Source: AP-15 sp963700185 (GTDB lineage Bacteria > Pseudomonadota > Alphaproteobacteria > ATCC43930 > CGMCC-115725). Taken from it: a stretch of DNA of 64,000 nucleotides. Under the pieces are notes generated by a model. That model was not told the origin of the DNA and searched no databases. It saw only the letters and a list, made by a program, of their open reading frames with translations. How positions within the stretch are numbered: position 1 is the stretch's first letter; each line of letters starts with the position of its first letter. Shown here one piece after another: positions 52,595 to 60,686 of this stretch. The stretch spans positions 1-64,000 of the forward strand of contig CAVOWP010000014.1 in the NCBI GenBank assembly GCA_963700185.1, given 5' to 3'. A program made the translations under genes and the position numbers.

Positions 52595-53005
52595 TCAGGA
52601 GAGGAAGCGCTCGATGGTTCGCAGAAAGCTCGTCACCGAGATCGGCTTCGCGATATAGGCCTCGCAACCGCCGTTCCGCATCTTCTCCTCGTCGCCTTTC
52701 ATCGCGAAGGCGGTCACCGCAATGATCGGAATCGAGCGCAAATCATCGTCTCCCTTGATCCACTGCGTGACTTGCAAACCGGATACCTCCGGCAGCTGGA
52801 TGTCCATCAGAATGAGATCCGGACGGTGTTGGCGAGCGAGCGCAAGCGCCTCGACACCGTCCTTGGTCTGCAGTGTACCATAACCGTGAGCGACGAGAAG
52901 ATCATTGAAGAGCTTCATATTGAGGTCGTTATCCTCGACGATCAACACCTTCTTCCGGACAGGTCGATCGGTGTCCACCTCCGGTTTTGTAAGGTCCAAT
53001 GTCAT
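52595..53005 (-). CDS. divK: Single-domain response regulator DivK
   Basis: A 136-residue receiver domain: KKVLIVEDNDLNMKLFNDLL, the phosphoacceptor Asp in DLILMDIQLPEVSGLQVTQW, the conserved Thr in IPIIAVTAFAMKGDEEKM and Lys in CEAYIAKPISVTSF. DivK links the kinases PleC and DivJ to CckA in the alphaproteobacterial cell cycle. The adjacency to pleD and the sequence both support the name. The N-terminal 15 residues before KKVLIV are longer than in Caulobacter, so a start slightly downstream is possible. It is divergent from the ROK kinase gene. Confidence 0.95.
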   Translation of the reverse strand: MTLDLTKPEVDTDRPVRKKVLIVEDNDLNMKLFNDLLVAHGYGTLQTKDGVEALALARQHRPDLILMDIQLPEVSGLQVTQWIKGDDDLRSIPIIAVTAFAMKGDEEKMRNGGCEAYIAKPISVTSFLRTIERFLS

Positions 53006-53182
53006 GCTCCCAGCCTCGAAAGCGACAGATTTTGCCCCATGGCCCCTGCGCCTGCCGACAGGGAGCGGGAGGCGCTGCGGCGAGGCGATCTGGCAGCCGC
53101 CGTTTCCGCACCGGCTGCACTGGTGCTTTCTAAAGGATCGAGCTTAATTATTCGTAACCGCCCTGCGTGAGGAAATCGCTCC

Positions 53183-54103
53183 ATGTCAGCACGGTTTCGC
53201 ATCGGCATCGACCTCGGCGGCACCAAGATCGAAGGCGCCGCCATAGACGCCTGCGGATCGGTGTGCTTTCGCCGCCGTGTTGTCACGCCGGCACAGGACT
53301 ATCGCAGGACAATCGATGCGATCATCGCTTTGATCAGCACGATCGAGCAAGAAATCGGGACAACGGCACCGGTAGGAATTGGGATTCCGGGCGCTGTTTC
53401 CCCAGCCACCGGTGTCATCAAGAACGCCAACTCCACTTGGCTGATCGGACGCCCGTTGCAGCGCGATATCGAAGGCGCGCTCGGGCGGCCGACGCGACTC
53501 GGCAATGATGCCAACTGTTTCGCCTTGTCCGAGGCGACCGACGGCGCCGGCGCTGCGATGGAGACGGTCTTCGGCGTCATTCTCGGGACGGGCGTGGGAG
53601 GCGGGATAGCCATCAGACAGCAGATCCTGGTCGGTGCCAACGCAATCGCCGGTGAGTGGGGGCATAATCCGATGCCGTGGCCCACGTCCGACGAGGTTCC
53701 GGGACCGCCTTGCTGGTGTGGCCGATCCGGTTGTTTGGAGACGTTCCTGTCGGGCCCGGCGTTGGCTGCGGATCATCACCGCCACTATCGTCGAACGCTG
53801 AGCGCAACGGAAATCGCCGAGGCAGCGGCGGTGGGGGATCCCGAGTGCTGCGCAACCCTCGAGCGTTACATGGACCGGCTCGCCCGAGGACTGGCCTTGG
53901 TGGTAAACGTCGTCGATCCGGATGCGATCGTGCTCGGGGGCGGGCTGTCGAGCATCCTTGCGCTTTATGAGCGAGTCCCTCGCTTATGGACCCGGTACAT
54001 CTTCTCGGATCGCGTGGCCACGCTCCTCCTCCCTCCGGTCCACGGCGCCTCCAGCGGGGTGCGCGGCGCAGCATGGCTGTGGCCGCCGGACGAGGCGACG
54101 TGA
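53183..54103 (+). CDS. ROK-family sugar kinase
   Basis: A 306-residue kinase, probably a fructokinase or N-acetylglucosamine kinase. The ATP phosphate loop is IGIDLGGTKIEGAAID. Catalytic Asp is in RLGNDANCFALSEATDGAG. GVILGTGVGGGIAIRQQILV and the ROK zinc motif in PPCWCGRSGCLETFLSGPAL follow, then DPDAIVLGGGLSSI. All functional residues are present. The stop overlaps the dinB GTG (GTGA), so the kinase and dinB were co-transcribed. A kinase-dinB pairing has no obvious common function. Confidence 0.92.
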   Translation: MSARFRIGIDLGGTKIEGAAIDACGSVCFRRRVVTPAQDYRRTIDAIIALISTIEQEIGTTAPVGIGIPGAVSPATGVIKNANSTWLIGRPLQRDIEGALGRPTRLGNDANCFALSEATDGAGAAMETVFGVILGTGVGGGIAIRQQILVGANAIAGEWGHNPMPWPTSDEVPGPPCWCGRSGCLETFLSGPALAADHHRHYRRTLSATEIAEAAAVGDPECCATLERYMDRLARGLALVVNVVDPDAIVLGGGLSSILALYERVPRLWTRYIFSDRVATLLLPPVHGASSGVRGAAWLWPPDEAT

Positions 54104-55164
54104 ACACGCTGTGCCGTGATTGCGGCACCCTCGAAACCGCTGCCCAGCGAGGCGAGCGTTGCGCCGCCTGCGGCTCGCCGCGGCTGGTCTGCCATGCCGA
54201 ACTCGGCTCTCTGGCGGTCGCGCATGTCGATTGCGACGCGTTTTATGCCGCCGTCGAAAAGCGCGACAGACCCGAATTGGCGGATCGCCCGGTCATCATC
54301 GGCGGCGGCGCCCGCGGTGTCGTGCTCGCCTGCTGCTATGTGGCGCGGCTCTATGGCGTGCGCTCGGCGATGCCGATGTTCAAGGCATTGGCCGCCTGCC
54401 CCGATGCGGTCGTCATCAGGCCGGACATGGCGAAGTACAGTGCTGTCGGACGTGAGGTGCGGGCCGAGATGCGGCGGCTCACGCCATTGGTTGAACCCTT
54501 ATCGATCGACGAGGCGTTTCTCCACCTCGGTGGCACCGAAGCTCTGCACGAAGCCTGTCCCGCCCAGCTCCTCGCGGGACTGGCCAAGCGTGTCGAAACC
54601 GCGCACGGCATCACCGTATCGATCGGATTGAGCGACAACAAATTTCTCGCAAAGATCGCTTCCGACCTCGACAAGCCGCGCGGTTTCGCGGTTCTCAGCC
54701 GCAGCGAGGCCCCGGCGTTCCTTGCCGGCAAACCGGTCTCGCTGCTGTGGGGCGTCGGAACTGCAATGCAGCGGCGGCTCGCCGGCGACGGCATCACTCA
54801 GATCGGTCAGCTCGCTGAGATCGGCGACCGCGAGCTCGCCGCCCGGTATGGCCGGATGGGGGCGCGGCTTGCTCATCTGGCCCGCGGCGAAGACGACCGC
54901 GCGGTTCTCGCACACCTTCCGGCGCACACGATCTCGGCCGAGACCACCTTGGCACAGGACGAGTGCGATGCGGGTGCGCTCACGGGCGCATTGTGGCCGC
55001 TCTGCGAGCGCCTGTCGGCTCGGTTGAAGCAAGCCTCGCTGCTCTCTCTCAATTGCCGTGACGACTTTTTGTCTTCGTCGTCGGTCAATGGAATGGGATG
55101 CCCGCTGCGACGGCAGCCCTCCCCCTTGAAGGGGGAGGGTTGGGTGGGGGTGCCGGTGCGGTAG
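54100..55164 (+). pseudogene. dinB: DNA polymerase IV (DinB), N-terminal part; gene split by rearrangement
   Basis: A Y-family translesion polymerase whose first about 312 residues are normal. A short Cys pair region (LCRDCGTLE, CAACGSPRLV) precedes AHVDCDAFYAAVEKRDRPEL (catalytic Asp), PVIIGGGARGVVLACCYVAR, then EPLSIDEAFLHLGG (catalytic Asp-Glu) and ISIGLSDNKFLAKIAS-type VSIGLSDNKFLAKIASDLDK. The helix-hairpin-helix region also follows. Family similarity stops at LSARLKQA (about 55035), inside the little-finger domain. The following 42 residues are unrelated and read into a repeat. The missing C-terminal piece is at 63376-63708 on the other strand. Activity is probably lost or poor, because the little finger binds DNA. 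Confidence 0.9.
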
Positions 55165-55345
55165 CAAAAACAGTCGAAAAGAAGAATATCCGATCGCAGG
55201 AAGCTGGCTCCTTCCACTAGGGAGATGTTTCATCCTCGTTTCCGATCTGGTCTATAATCCGAGGCGAACGAGATTTGCCCACCGCGAGCCGCGACGATTG
55301 AGCCAACGTCACCCCCACCCAACCCTCCCCCATCAAGGGGGAGGG
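55117..55345. repeat. Pair of inverted 35-bp repeats next to the dinB break
   Basis: CCCTCCCCCTTGAAGGGGGA continuing into GGGTTGGGTGGGGGT (55117-55151) recurs in inverted orientation as ACCCCCACCCAACCCTCCCC continuing to 55345. Each copy also has an internal palindrome (CCCTCCCCC/GGGGGAGGG). The sequence between them is non-coding. This repeat family is common in alphaproteobacteria. Its position 80 bases from the dinB breakpoint makes it a candidate player in the rearrangement, although no third copy is seen at the other breakpoint. Confidence 0.85.
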
Positions 55346-55914
55346 CTTTACGATATCCCGTAGGTCTGCGATTTGATCTTCTCCTGTACTCAGGCAGGTA
55401 TGTATCGCCAATTGCAATACTTGACACTAGCTGGTTGGAGGCCAGGCGATCGAGGCTGTTCCGCCCCCCGCCCCTGGCTGGTCTCGCTGCTCTACTTGCA
55501 AGGAATCTGAAGCAAACCGCATCCCGCTCCCCTCCCTCGTCGCGGTTGACGTGGTCGCGGTGACCGCGCGGCCGGGCCCGACCTGCCCTTGGGAAGCCGC
55601 CCGCGCCCGTCCCACGCCCCTGTTTCCCATGTTTTATCAGGTCGAGATCAGGCATCGGCAACTCCTTCAATCGCATCTCGCACCCGCTCACGGACACCGA
55701 TGCCGCGAGGGTACAATACGAATTTGTCAATTACATGATTGTCTATTCATCAAACCCCCGCCGAGAGCAATGTGTAGCAGGCGGGCCGCGGTAGTCCACC
55801 ACTCAGGGTGCTGACGGCTAGGACGAAACAAATCGGTGACCGCAGACGAGAATTCTGCCCGCCCGGAATTTTCAGCGCATAAGAGGAGTCGGCCACAACA
55901 CAGGAGCCGACACC
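55346..55914. other. Degenerate non-coding stretch, possible DUF5681 gene remnant
   Basis: No intact gene is supported in these 570 bases. On the minus strand, scattered frames contain MPDLDLIKHGKQG and GFPRAGRARPRGHRDHVNR, which faintly recall the N-terminus of DUF5681 proteins (a FxxGRSGNPxGRPRG-type motif) found near phage and transposon genes. If correct, it is a decayed copy with several frameshifts. Otherwise this is simply filler next to the rearrangement. Confidence 0.3.
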
Positions 55915-56016
55915 ATGAACAAATACTACAAGCGCCACCTGATCGCCGCAGCGTTGCAAGCGCTTGCGGCCCTGCTTCAGGTGTTCGACCGGCACGGAGA
56001 CGGCTGCCTATTTTAG
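55915..56016 (+). CDS. Short open frame, 33 residues
   Basis: ATG at 55915 follows AGGAG at 55902-55906 and encodes MNKYYKRHLIAAALQALAAL then LQVFDRHGDGCLF. The peptide is helical and amphipathic with a basic start. A strong terminator follows 31 bases later, making this a plausible tiny transcription unit. No family is recognised; it could also be a chance frame. Confidence 0.4.
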   Translation: MNKYYKRHLIAAALQALAALLQVFDRHGDGCLF

Positions 56017-56047
56017 TGAGGGATGGCCGCAATCTACAAGATGATGA

Positions 56048-56085
56048 GAGCCGGTGGGACCGCAAGCTGCTCACCGGCTCTTTTT
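56048..56085 (+). terminator. Rho-independent terminator
   Basis: Nine-base arms GAGCCGGTG (56048-56056) and CACCGGCTC (56072-56080) are followed by TTTTT. It ends the transcript that includes the 33-residue frame and points to transcription from the plus strand in this otherwise empty region. Confidence 0.88.
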
Positions 56086-56117
56086 CTGTCGCGTAAGTTG
56101 GTTTCTGGAAAATCAGC

Positions 56118-56345
56118 TTAGGGATCAAGCCCCTTGCTTACTCGCCACTTCCGGATGCGCGCGACCTGTCTGGTTCCCTTACCAGCCGAAATTTTAAGAG
56201 CCCCTAGCACCACGCCGAGCGCGATCACCGGCACGAGGATGTACAGCGCGAGCATCCCCCATTCGCCACCCAACAGGTCGGTTAACCACCACCCTAAAGG
56301 GGCGATCGCCAATAAGACTACACTAAACTTATATATCATATACAT
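56118..56345 (-). CDS. Small two-span membrane protein
   Basis: A 75-residue protein with two hydrophobic helices (YKFSVVLLAIAPLGWWLTDL and WGMLALYILVPVIALGVVLG) and a basic C-terminus (RQVARIRKWRVSKGLDP) that should face the cytoplasm. No family is recognised. It is first in a run of AT-rich minus-strand genes whose composition differs from the rest of the window. Confidence 0.5.
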   Translation of the reverse strand: MYMIYKFSVVLLAIAPLGWWLTDLLGGEWGMLALYILVPVIALGVVLGALKISAGKGTRQVARIRKWRVSKGLDP

Positions 56346-56365
56346 TAGCCGTATTCTTTATCGGC

Positions 56366-56806
56366 TTAGGGGATTAACTTCGTAATGGCGCACTTACCAA
56401 TCTCAACGTGGGGCGTGTTTGCGCCTTCTACTTCTCCCCTATCGAAGGGCCCCACATAGAGCTCCGGCGATATAATCTGAAACCTCAATGTGTTCCGATT
56501 CATCAGAAGCTGTGAATATGCCCCAAAATCACATCCGAACGCACCAACTGCATTAAAGTCTTTTTTCTCCCTGCATAGATCTACCGATTCACCGACTTTT
56601 TTCCATATCCACTCATCGCCTTCTTTTGCTAAAATGTATTTCTCATCAGTTACATCGAATTGCGCAACCACCCACGCTTTCGTAGACTTGTCGAACCGAA
56701 ATCCAGTCGCCATGTCTGCAATGCAGAGATACGTCTGGGCTTCCACGCAGCTAGCATAAGTGAGCATGGCAAGTGACAACAACATCAGTCGCTTTGGCAG
56801 CTTCAC
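56366..56806 (-). CDS. Exported protein of unknown function
   Basis: A 146-residue protein. GTG at 56806 gives a good signal peptide, MKLPKRLMLLSLAMLTYASC, cleaved near VEAQ-TY. The mature part is about 120 residues: TYLCIADMATGFRFDKSTKA, DEWIWKKVGESVDLCREKKD, VGAFGCDFGAYSQLLMNRNT, with four cysteines that could form disulphides. Similar small secreted proteins occur sporadically in alphaproteobacteria without known function. ATG at 56785 is an alternative start. The composition is AT-rich like its neighbours. Confidence 0.65.
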   Translation of the reverse strand: MKLPKRLMLLSLAMLTYASCVEAQTYLCIADMATGFRFDKSTKAWVVAQFDVTDEKYILAKEGDEWIWKKVGESVDLCREKKDFNAVGAFGCDFGAYSQLLMNRNTLRFQIISPELYVGPFDRGEVEGANTPHVEIGKCAITKLIP

Positions 56807-56813
56807 TCGGCAA

Positions 56814-57143
56814 TTAATCCGGGTCGAAATCGGCAGAAGAGATAATCTCGCGCTCGTTGACCAAGATCGGGCTGCCGCTAGCAACACCGCGATCCCGAGT
56901 GCAAACAAAATAAAGAGGATAGTCGCGCTGTTTCAGAATGGCGATCACGGTCGCGCCCTCATGACGCTCAGGGTCTCCTACTTGTGCATAGAAAGGCTTG
57001 CCCTCGTGCCGATAATCGATTCGAAAGATACGTCTCGCATCGAGTGGGCCGCTCGCCTGACCTTCAACGAACTTGCGAATTGCGGCGTACGCGCTCTTGG
57101 CCACTTCCGCATTAGTCGCAGGTGGAACAGAAAATTTAGGCAC
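56814..57143 (-). CDS. Hypothetical protein in the AT-rich island
   Basis: A 109-residue soluble protein: MPKFSVPPATNAEVAKSAYA, AIRKFVEGQASGPLDARRIF, RIDYRHEGKPFYAQVGDPER. A predicted alpha/beta fold, with no signal or membrane segment. It lies eight bases upstream of the exported protein gene, so the two are probably co-transcribed. No family is recognised. Confidence 0.5.
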   Translation of the reverse strand: MPKFSVPPATNAEVAKSAYAAIRKFVEGQASGPLDARRIFRIDYRHEGKPFYAQVGDPERHEGATVIAILKQRDYPLYFVCTRDRGVASGSPILVNEREIISSADFDPD

Positions 57144-57291
57144 TACATCCTCCCGTCCAGATTAATTTCCTATATCTTGTGTGCGCGTCGGCTGCTGACA
57201 AGGTCGCAACAAGTCGCATAACTGGCGCTTCTGGAAATCACAGTGGAAAATGGCTTAGGATCTACCGGCTTTCGTAACAACCAACTATTCA

Positions 57292-58134
57292 TTATACAAT
57301 CCAGTACAGGGGCCAATTGTGCAGTTCTGACGCGATAAACCGGGACACGTCGATGCCACACTCTGTGTTCAATTTATGACCGATTTTTTCGTAGCACGCC
57401 GTTATTACATCGGTTGATGTCTTTTCAGTCAGCGACAGACGTTTCATGAAATAATTGATTATACTCAATACGTTTGTCGCAAAGAACTCCTCATCTCGTG
57501 TTCGTTTTAACGTATCTAGTTTTTTACGTGCATCCTCGATTGGAGTTGGAGAGAAACCACTTACACCACCTCGCCATTGAACACGTGACGACTCGTCAGG
57601 TGACACCCAACAGTCGGCGTAGTCGTCCACGTCAACGTACAACTTGGCTTCGCGGAGGAAGAATGTCTCATGAGGCATATCGGGGTCCCCATCCTCGGGG
57701 GAACCCGGCCACCACTTTATCTTGGCGAGATCAACATAGTGTTTCAGATCGGCCATAGTAGTAATCCCGGGGTAACAAGTAGACGAATAGTCTAAATAGG
57801 TGCGCTTTATCATATTACTATAAAATACTCCACACAATCGTAACAATACCTCATGGCGTGCAAAATTCACCCTGCACATGTCGATAAGAATGTACAGTTT
57901 GCCAAATTCTTCTTCGGCCGTTGCGACGAGGAAGGTAGCGCGATCATATCTGTTTGCGCTGGCAAGAATATCTGCCTCATCTAATAGATTAGATGCATTG
58001 CCAATGATCTCCTGTATTCCGCTTGATAACCGAATGAGAGCTTCCTCGCGGCCCTGATTAAAGAGGAATTCGAACAGAACCTTCTTACGATCAGGAGGCT
58101 GAGCTTGTTTCGTCATCTTTGTGGCCTCTGCCAT
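57292..58134 (-). CDS. AbiV-like HEPN protein, candidate abortive-infection factor
   Basis: A 280-residue protein whose N-terminal half matches the AbiV/HEPN pattern: LLDEADILASANRYDRATFL then ATAEEEFGKLYILIDMCRV, i.e. a helix with A...L.....Y.RA..L..A.EE.GK. Arg88 and His94 (RVNFARH) make an R-x5-H pair, within the R-x4-6-H range of HEPN ribonucleases. AbiV in lactococci blocks phage translation. The second half is unrecognised. Low GC and isolated placement next to a toxin-antitoxin pair suggest acquired defence DNA. The family call is by pattern recognition and not certain. Confidence 0.55.
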   Translation of the reverse strand: MAEATKMTKQAQPPDRKKVLFEFLFNQGREEALIRLSSGIQEIIGNASNLLDEADILASANRYDRATFLVATAEEEFGKLYILIDMCRVNFARHEVLLRLCGVFYSNMIKRTYLDYSSTCYPGITTMADLKHYVDLAKIKWWPGSPEDGDPDMPHETFFLREAKLYVDVDDYADCWVSPDESSRVQWRGGVSGFSPTPIEDARKKLDTLKRTRDEEFFATNVLSIINYFMKRLSLTEKTSTDVITACYEKIGHKLNTECGIDVSRFIASELHNWPLYWIV

Positions 58135-58545
58135 GATCTTCTCGGCTCACGAATGTTCGCGGCAAGCACCGGACCCGCATCCTACTGATCATGGCGTAGC
58201 TCTTGAATCTGCGGCGCGTTGGCTCAGCCAGGTCGTGATGCCTGATGTCAGGCCGCCGACCACTGATCCTGCAGGCGCCGATAATGCTGAGACGTATGCG
58301 ACATCCATATGTTGATCACGATGCGTCGTGCTGTGTGGTAGGGGCGATGATACTCTCGACAGATTCTCTTGGCTCTTGCACGGACCCAAAACGCACGGGG
58401 TGCCATAGTGACCATTCCAGCCGGCTGAATACGAGTGCCGACACGCCATGCTGCTGGCGGCGGCGCCGTAGGGCCATCTATAGACGGTCGGGCGATCTGC
58501 GATGAATTTCACACGAATGCCTGTCGACCCTCGGGAGCCGTGAAA
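58135..58545. other. Intergenic region, no supported gene
   Basis: About 410 bases between the divergent AbiV-like gene and the DUF433 gene. Frames on both strands are short and have no family similarity or convincing ribosome sites. It should hold the two divergent promoters. GC content rises again from here towards the DUF433 gene, marking the edge of the AT-rich island. Confidence 0.6.
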
Positions 58546-58785
58546 ATGGATGAAGCCATTCTCAATCGGATCACCGCCGACCCGGAAATCTTCGGAGGCA
58601 AACCTATAATCCGGGGTATGCGCATTTCGGTCGAGCTGATCCTGAGCCTGCTTGCCCAAGGCGAGAGCCTAGAGGCTATCCTCGACGATTACCCCGAACT
58701 GGAGCCGCCGGACATTCGCGCCTGCCTCGCCTATGCGCATGCGGTGATAGCCAATGACCGCATCGAGGCGGTGAAGGTCCCTTAA
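58546..58785 (+). CDS. DUF433 antitoxin-like protein
   Basis: A 79-residue winged-helix protein: ILNRITADPEIFGGKPIIRG, MRISVELILSLLAQGESLEA and ILDDYPELEPPDIRACLAYA are all DUF433 hallmarks. In toxin-antitoxin pairs it is the DNA-binding antitoxin. The ATG at 58546 follows GGGAG. Three bases separate its stop from the start of a DUF5615 gene, the standard partner. The family assignment is firm; the antitoxin role is known from the family context. Confidence 0.92.
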   Translation: MDEAILNRITADPEIFGGKPIIRGMRISVELILSLLAQGESLEAILDDYPELEPPDIRACLAYAHAVIANDRIEAVKVP

Positions 58786-58788
58786 GGG

Positions 58789-59148
58789 GTGAGGTTCTTC
58801 ATCGACCGCTGCGCCGGGCGACGTCTCGCGGAATGGCTGCACCAGCAAGGTCATGACGTGCGGGAGGCGCGGGAATCATCGCCCGACCCGGGCGACGCGG
58901 CCTTGTTGCGGCTGGCGGCCGAAGAGGGACGCATTCTGGTGACGATAGACACGGATTTCGAGACGCTCGTCTACCTTGCAGGCGCTGCACATGCCGGGAT
59001 CGTTCGCCTCCCAGACGTACCAGCCGCAACGCGAATCGCGCTGATGGAGCAGATTCTCGCGCGCCATGGCGAGGCCGATCTGGCGAGCGCAATCGTGACC
59101 GTGAAAGGCAGCCGTATCCGCTTCACCCGCGCTTCTCCTCACTCCTGA
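58789..59148 (+). CDS. DUF5615 PIN-like toxin candidate
   Basis: A 119-residue protein with a PIN-like nuclease fold: MRFFIDRCAGRRLAEWLHQQ (first Asp), VREARESSPDPGDAALLRLA, RILVTIDTDFETLVYLAGAA (the DxDF motif) and IVRLPDVPAATRIALMEQIL. Expected to be an RNA-cleaving toxin held by DUF433. Usual DUF5615 proteins start FLLDxNLxxRL; here the equivalent is FFIDRCAGRRL, so one common Asn is changed. GTG at 58789 has GGGG close upstream. Confidence 0.88.
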   Translation: MRFFIDRCAGRRLAEWLHQQGHDVREARESSPDPGDAALLRLAAEEGRILVTIDTDFETLVYLAGAAHAGIVRLPDVPAATRIALMEQILARHGEADLASAIVTVKGSRIRFTRASPHS

Positions 59149-59275
59149 ACGAGGCGGGCTGTTACGCTGATGATCCCACGAAAACAGCAAGCGCGCGCGC
59201 CCCGAGACCCTACCCGGCGTTGACGTGACGGTGACGGAGCATTCCCGCGCCAACCCGGCTCATTCAATCACGTCA

Positions 59276-60250
59276 TCAGCGCGCACCAGGATCGATTTCG
59301 GGGATCGTCAGGCCGAGGGCCTTCGCGGTCTCCAAATTGACCGCGAGATCGAAGCGGGTCGGCAGTTCGAGCGGCAGGTCGGCGGGGCTGGCGCCTTTGA
59401 GGATTTTGTCGGCGAGCCCGGCGGCGCGATCGAAAATCGCCTCCATATTGGGGCCGTAGGCCATCAGGCCCCCATCATGGGCGAGAAAGGCGTATTCGTA
59501 GATCGCCGGCAGGCGGTGCGCGGCCGCAAAATCGATCACCCGCTTGCGGTTGAGCACGGTCAAGATGTCGGTTACCATTAGGATCGCATCGGGTGGCTTC
59601 TCCGTCATCGCGGCAAAGGCGGTATCGAAATCGTCGGGCGCATGCACGCCGAGCGGCACGATCTGCATGCCCAACCGCTTGGCCTCGACCTCTGCCGCCC
59701 GATAGCGCAGGGTCATGCCGAGATCGTCGGCGTTCCACAGCACCGCGACCGCGCGGACATCTGGCACCGCCTCCTTGAGGAGCGCCAGACGTTTGGCCGA
59801 AAGCTCGGCGGCGACGTCCGAGACCCCGGTAACATTGCCGCCGGGATGGGCGAGGCTCGCGGCAAGGCCGGTCGCGACCGGATCGCCGGAACTGGTCACC
59901 ACGATCGGGATTTTGCCGGCGCGCTCCTTGGCGGCGGCCGCCGCGGGGTAGCTTTGCGTGATGATCACGTCGACATGATCGGCCACCAGCTCGTCGACGA
60001 GCCCGGGCAAGCGGTCGGGGTGGCCCTCGGCGGCGCGGCGTTCGAAGATGATGTTGCGATCGACCGCATAGCCGCGCTTGGCGAAATCGCGGACCATTCC
60101 GGGACCCGAGATCCCGGTGTCGGGCGCGCCTACCGAGATCAGCCCGACGCGGTACATTTTGCCCGATTGGGCGAGTGCGCCGAATTGCAGCAACCCCACG
60201 CCGGCGGCTGCGAAGATGGCGCCTCGGAGAATTATCAGTCGGAGGATCAT
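59276..60250 (-). CDS. ABC transporter substrate-binding protein (PF04392 type)
   Basis: A 324-residue periplasmic binding protein. MILRLIILRGAIFAAAGVGL is the signal peptide, cleaved near ALA-QS. The two lobes include KMYRVGLISVGAPDTGISGP, VDELVADHVDVIITQSYPAA, KIPIVVTSSGDPVATGLAAS and DAILMVTDILTVLNRKRVID, the layout of the ABC_sub_bind (PF04392) family. Its permease and ATPase are not adjacent, so the ligand is unknown. The start at 60250 is preferred; a longer frame would translate an 18-bp tandem repeat into LRRTES copies before the signal peptide. Confidence 0.88.
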   Translation of the reverse strand: MILRLIILRGAIFAAAGVGLLQFGALAQSGKMYRVGLISVGAPDTGISGPGMVRDFAKRGYAVDRNIIFERRAAEGHPDRLPGLVDELVADHVDVIITQSYPAAAAAKERAGKIPIVVTSSGDPVATGLAASLAHPGGNVTGVSDVAAELSAKRLALLKEAVPDVRAVAVLWNADDLGMTLRYRAAEVEAKRLGMQIVPLGVHAPDDFDTAFAAMTEKPPDAILMVTDILTVLNRKRVIDFAAAHRLPAIYEYAFLAHDGGLMAYGPNMEAIFDRAAGLADKILKGASPADLPLELPTRFDLAVNLETAKALGLTIPEIDPGAR

Positions 60251-60255
60251 CCTGA

Positions 60256-60327
60256 ATTCGGTGCGGCGTAGCGATTCGGTGCGGCGTAGCGATTCGGTGC
60301 GGCGTAGCGATTCGGTGCGGCGTAGCG
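60256..60327. repeat. Four perfect copies of an 18-bp tandem repeat
   Basis: The unit ATTCGGTGCGGCGTAGCG repeats four times without mismatch, from five bases upstream of the ABC binding-protein start codon. As the unit is a multiple of three it keeps the frame on either strand. Copy number could vary between strains and would change the leader length and ribosome-site context of that gene. Confidence 0.95.
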
Positions 60328-60490
60328 ATAACGGGAGGTGAGCGAGCATAAAGCTAAAATCCAATATGTTCGACTGCGGGTACTGCACCATGCTTCCCGA
60401 ATATAGCCGCATTGGCATGCTATGAACGGCTTTGTGCAGGCCACCCGGAGGCGGTCCGATGCTATTGATCCTCATCGCGGTGACACCTTA

Positions 60491-60530
60491 ATGCTGTTCC
60501 GATGGCGGCAATGCTGTTCCGATGGCGGCC
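60491..60530. repeat. Tandem 20-bp duplication upstream of aspS
   Basis: ATGCTGTTCCGATGGCGGCA is immediately repeated (60511-60530) with one difference in the last base. It lies in the 436-base gap between the divergent ABC binding-protein and aspS genes and may be a recent duplication within a promoter region. Confidence 0.9.
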
Positions 60531-60686
60531 TCCGGCGGGTTTCGGTCGCATGCCGATTTACCGCCTGTTTTCTGCCTATATTATCAGGCGGCGCGGCCGG
60601 CTTTCGACCGGTGGCCGGCTTGACAACCGTTGACAACTGCGGACGGCCGTGCCGTGCTCGCGCCGCCTCGAACGGGATTTGCCCTT

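Noticed and set aside
55427..55730. A DUF5681-type gene on the minus strand
   Set aside because: Motif fragments are split over frames and only loosely match GRSGNPxGRPRG. I list the region as a possible remnant and do not call a gene.
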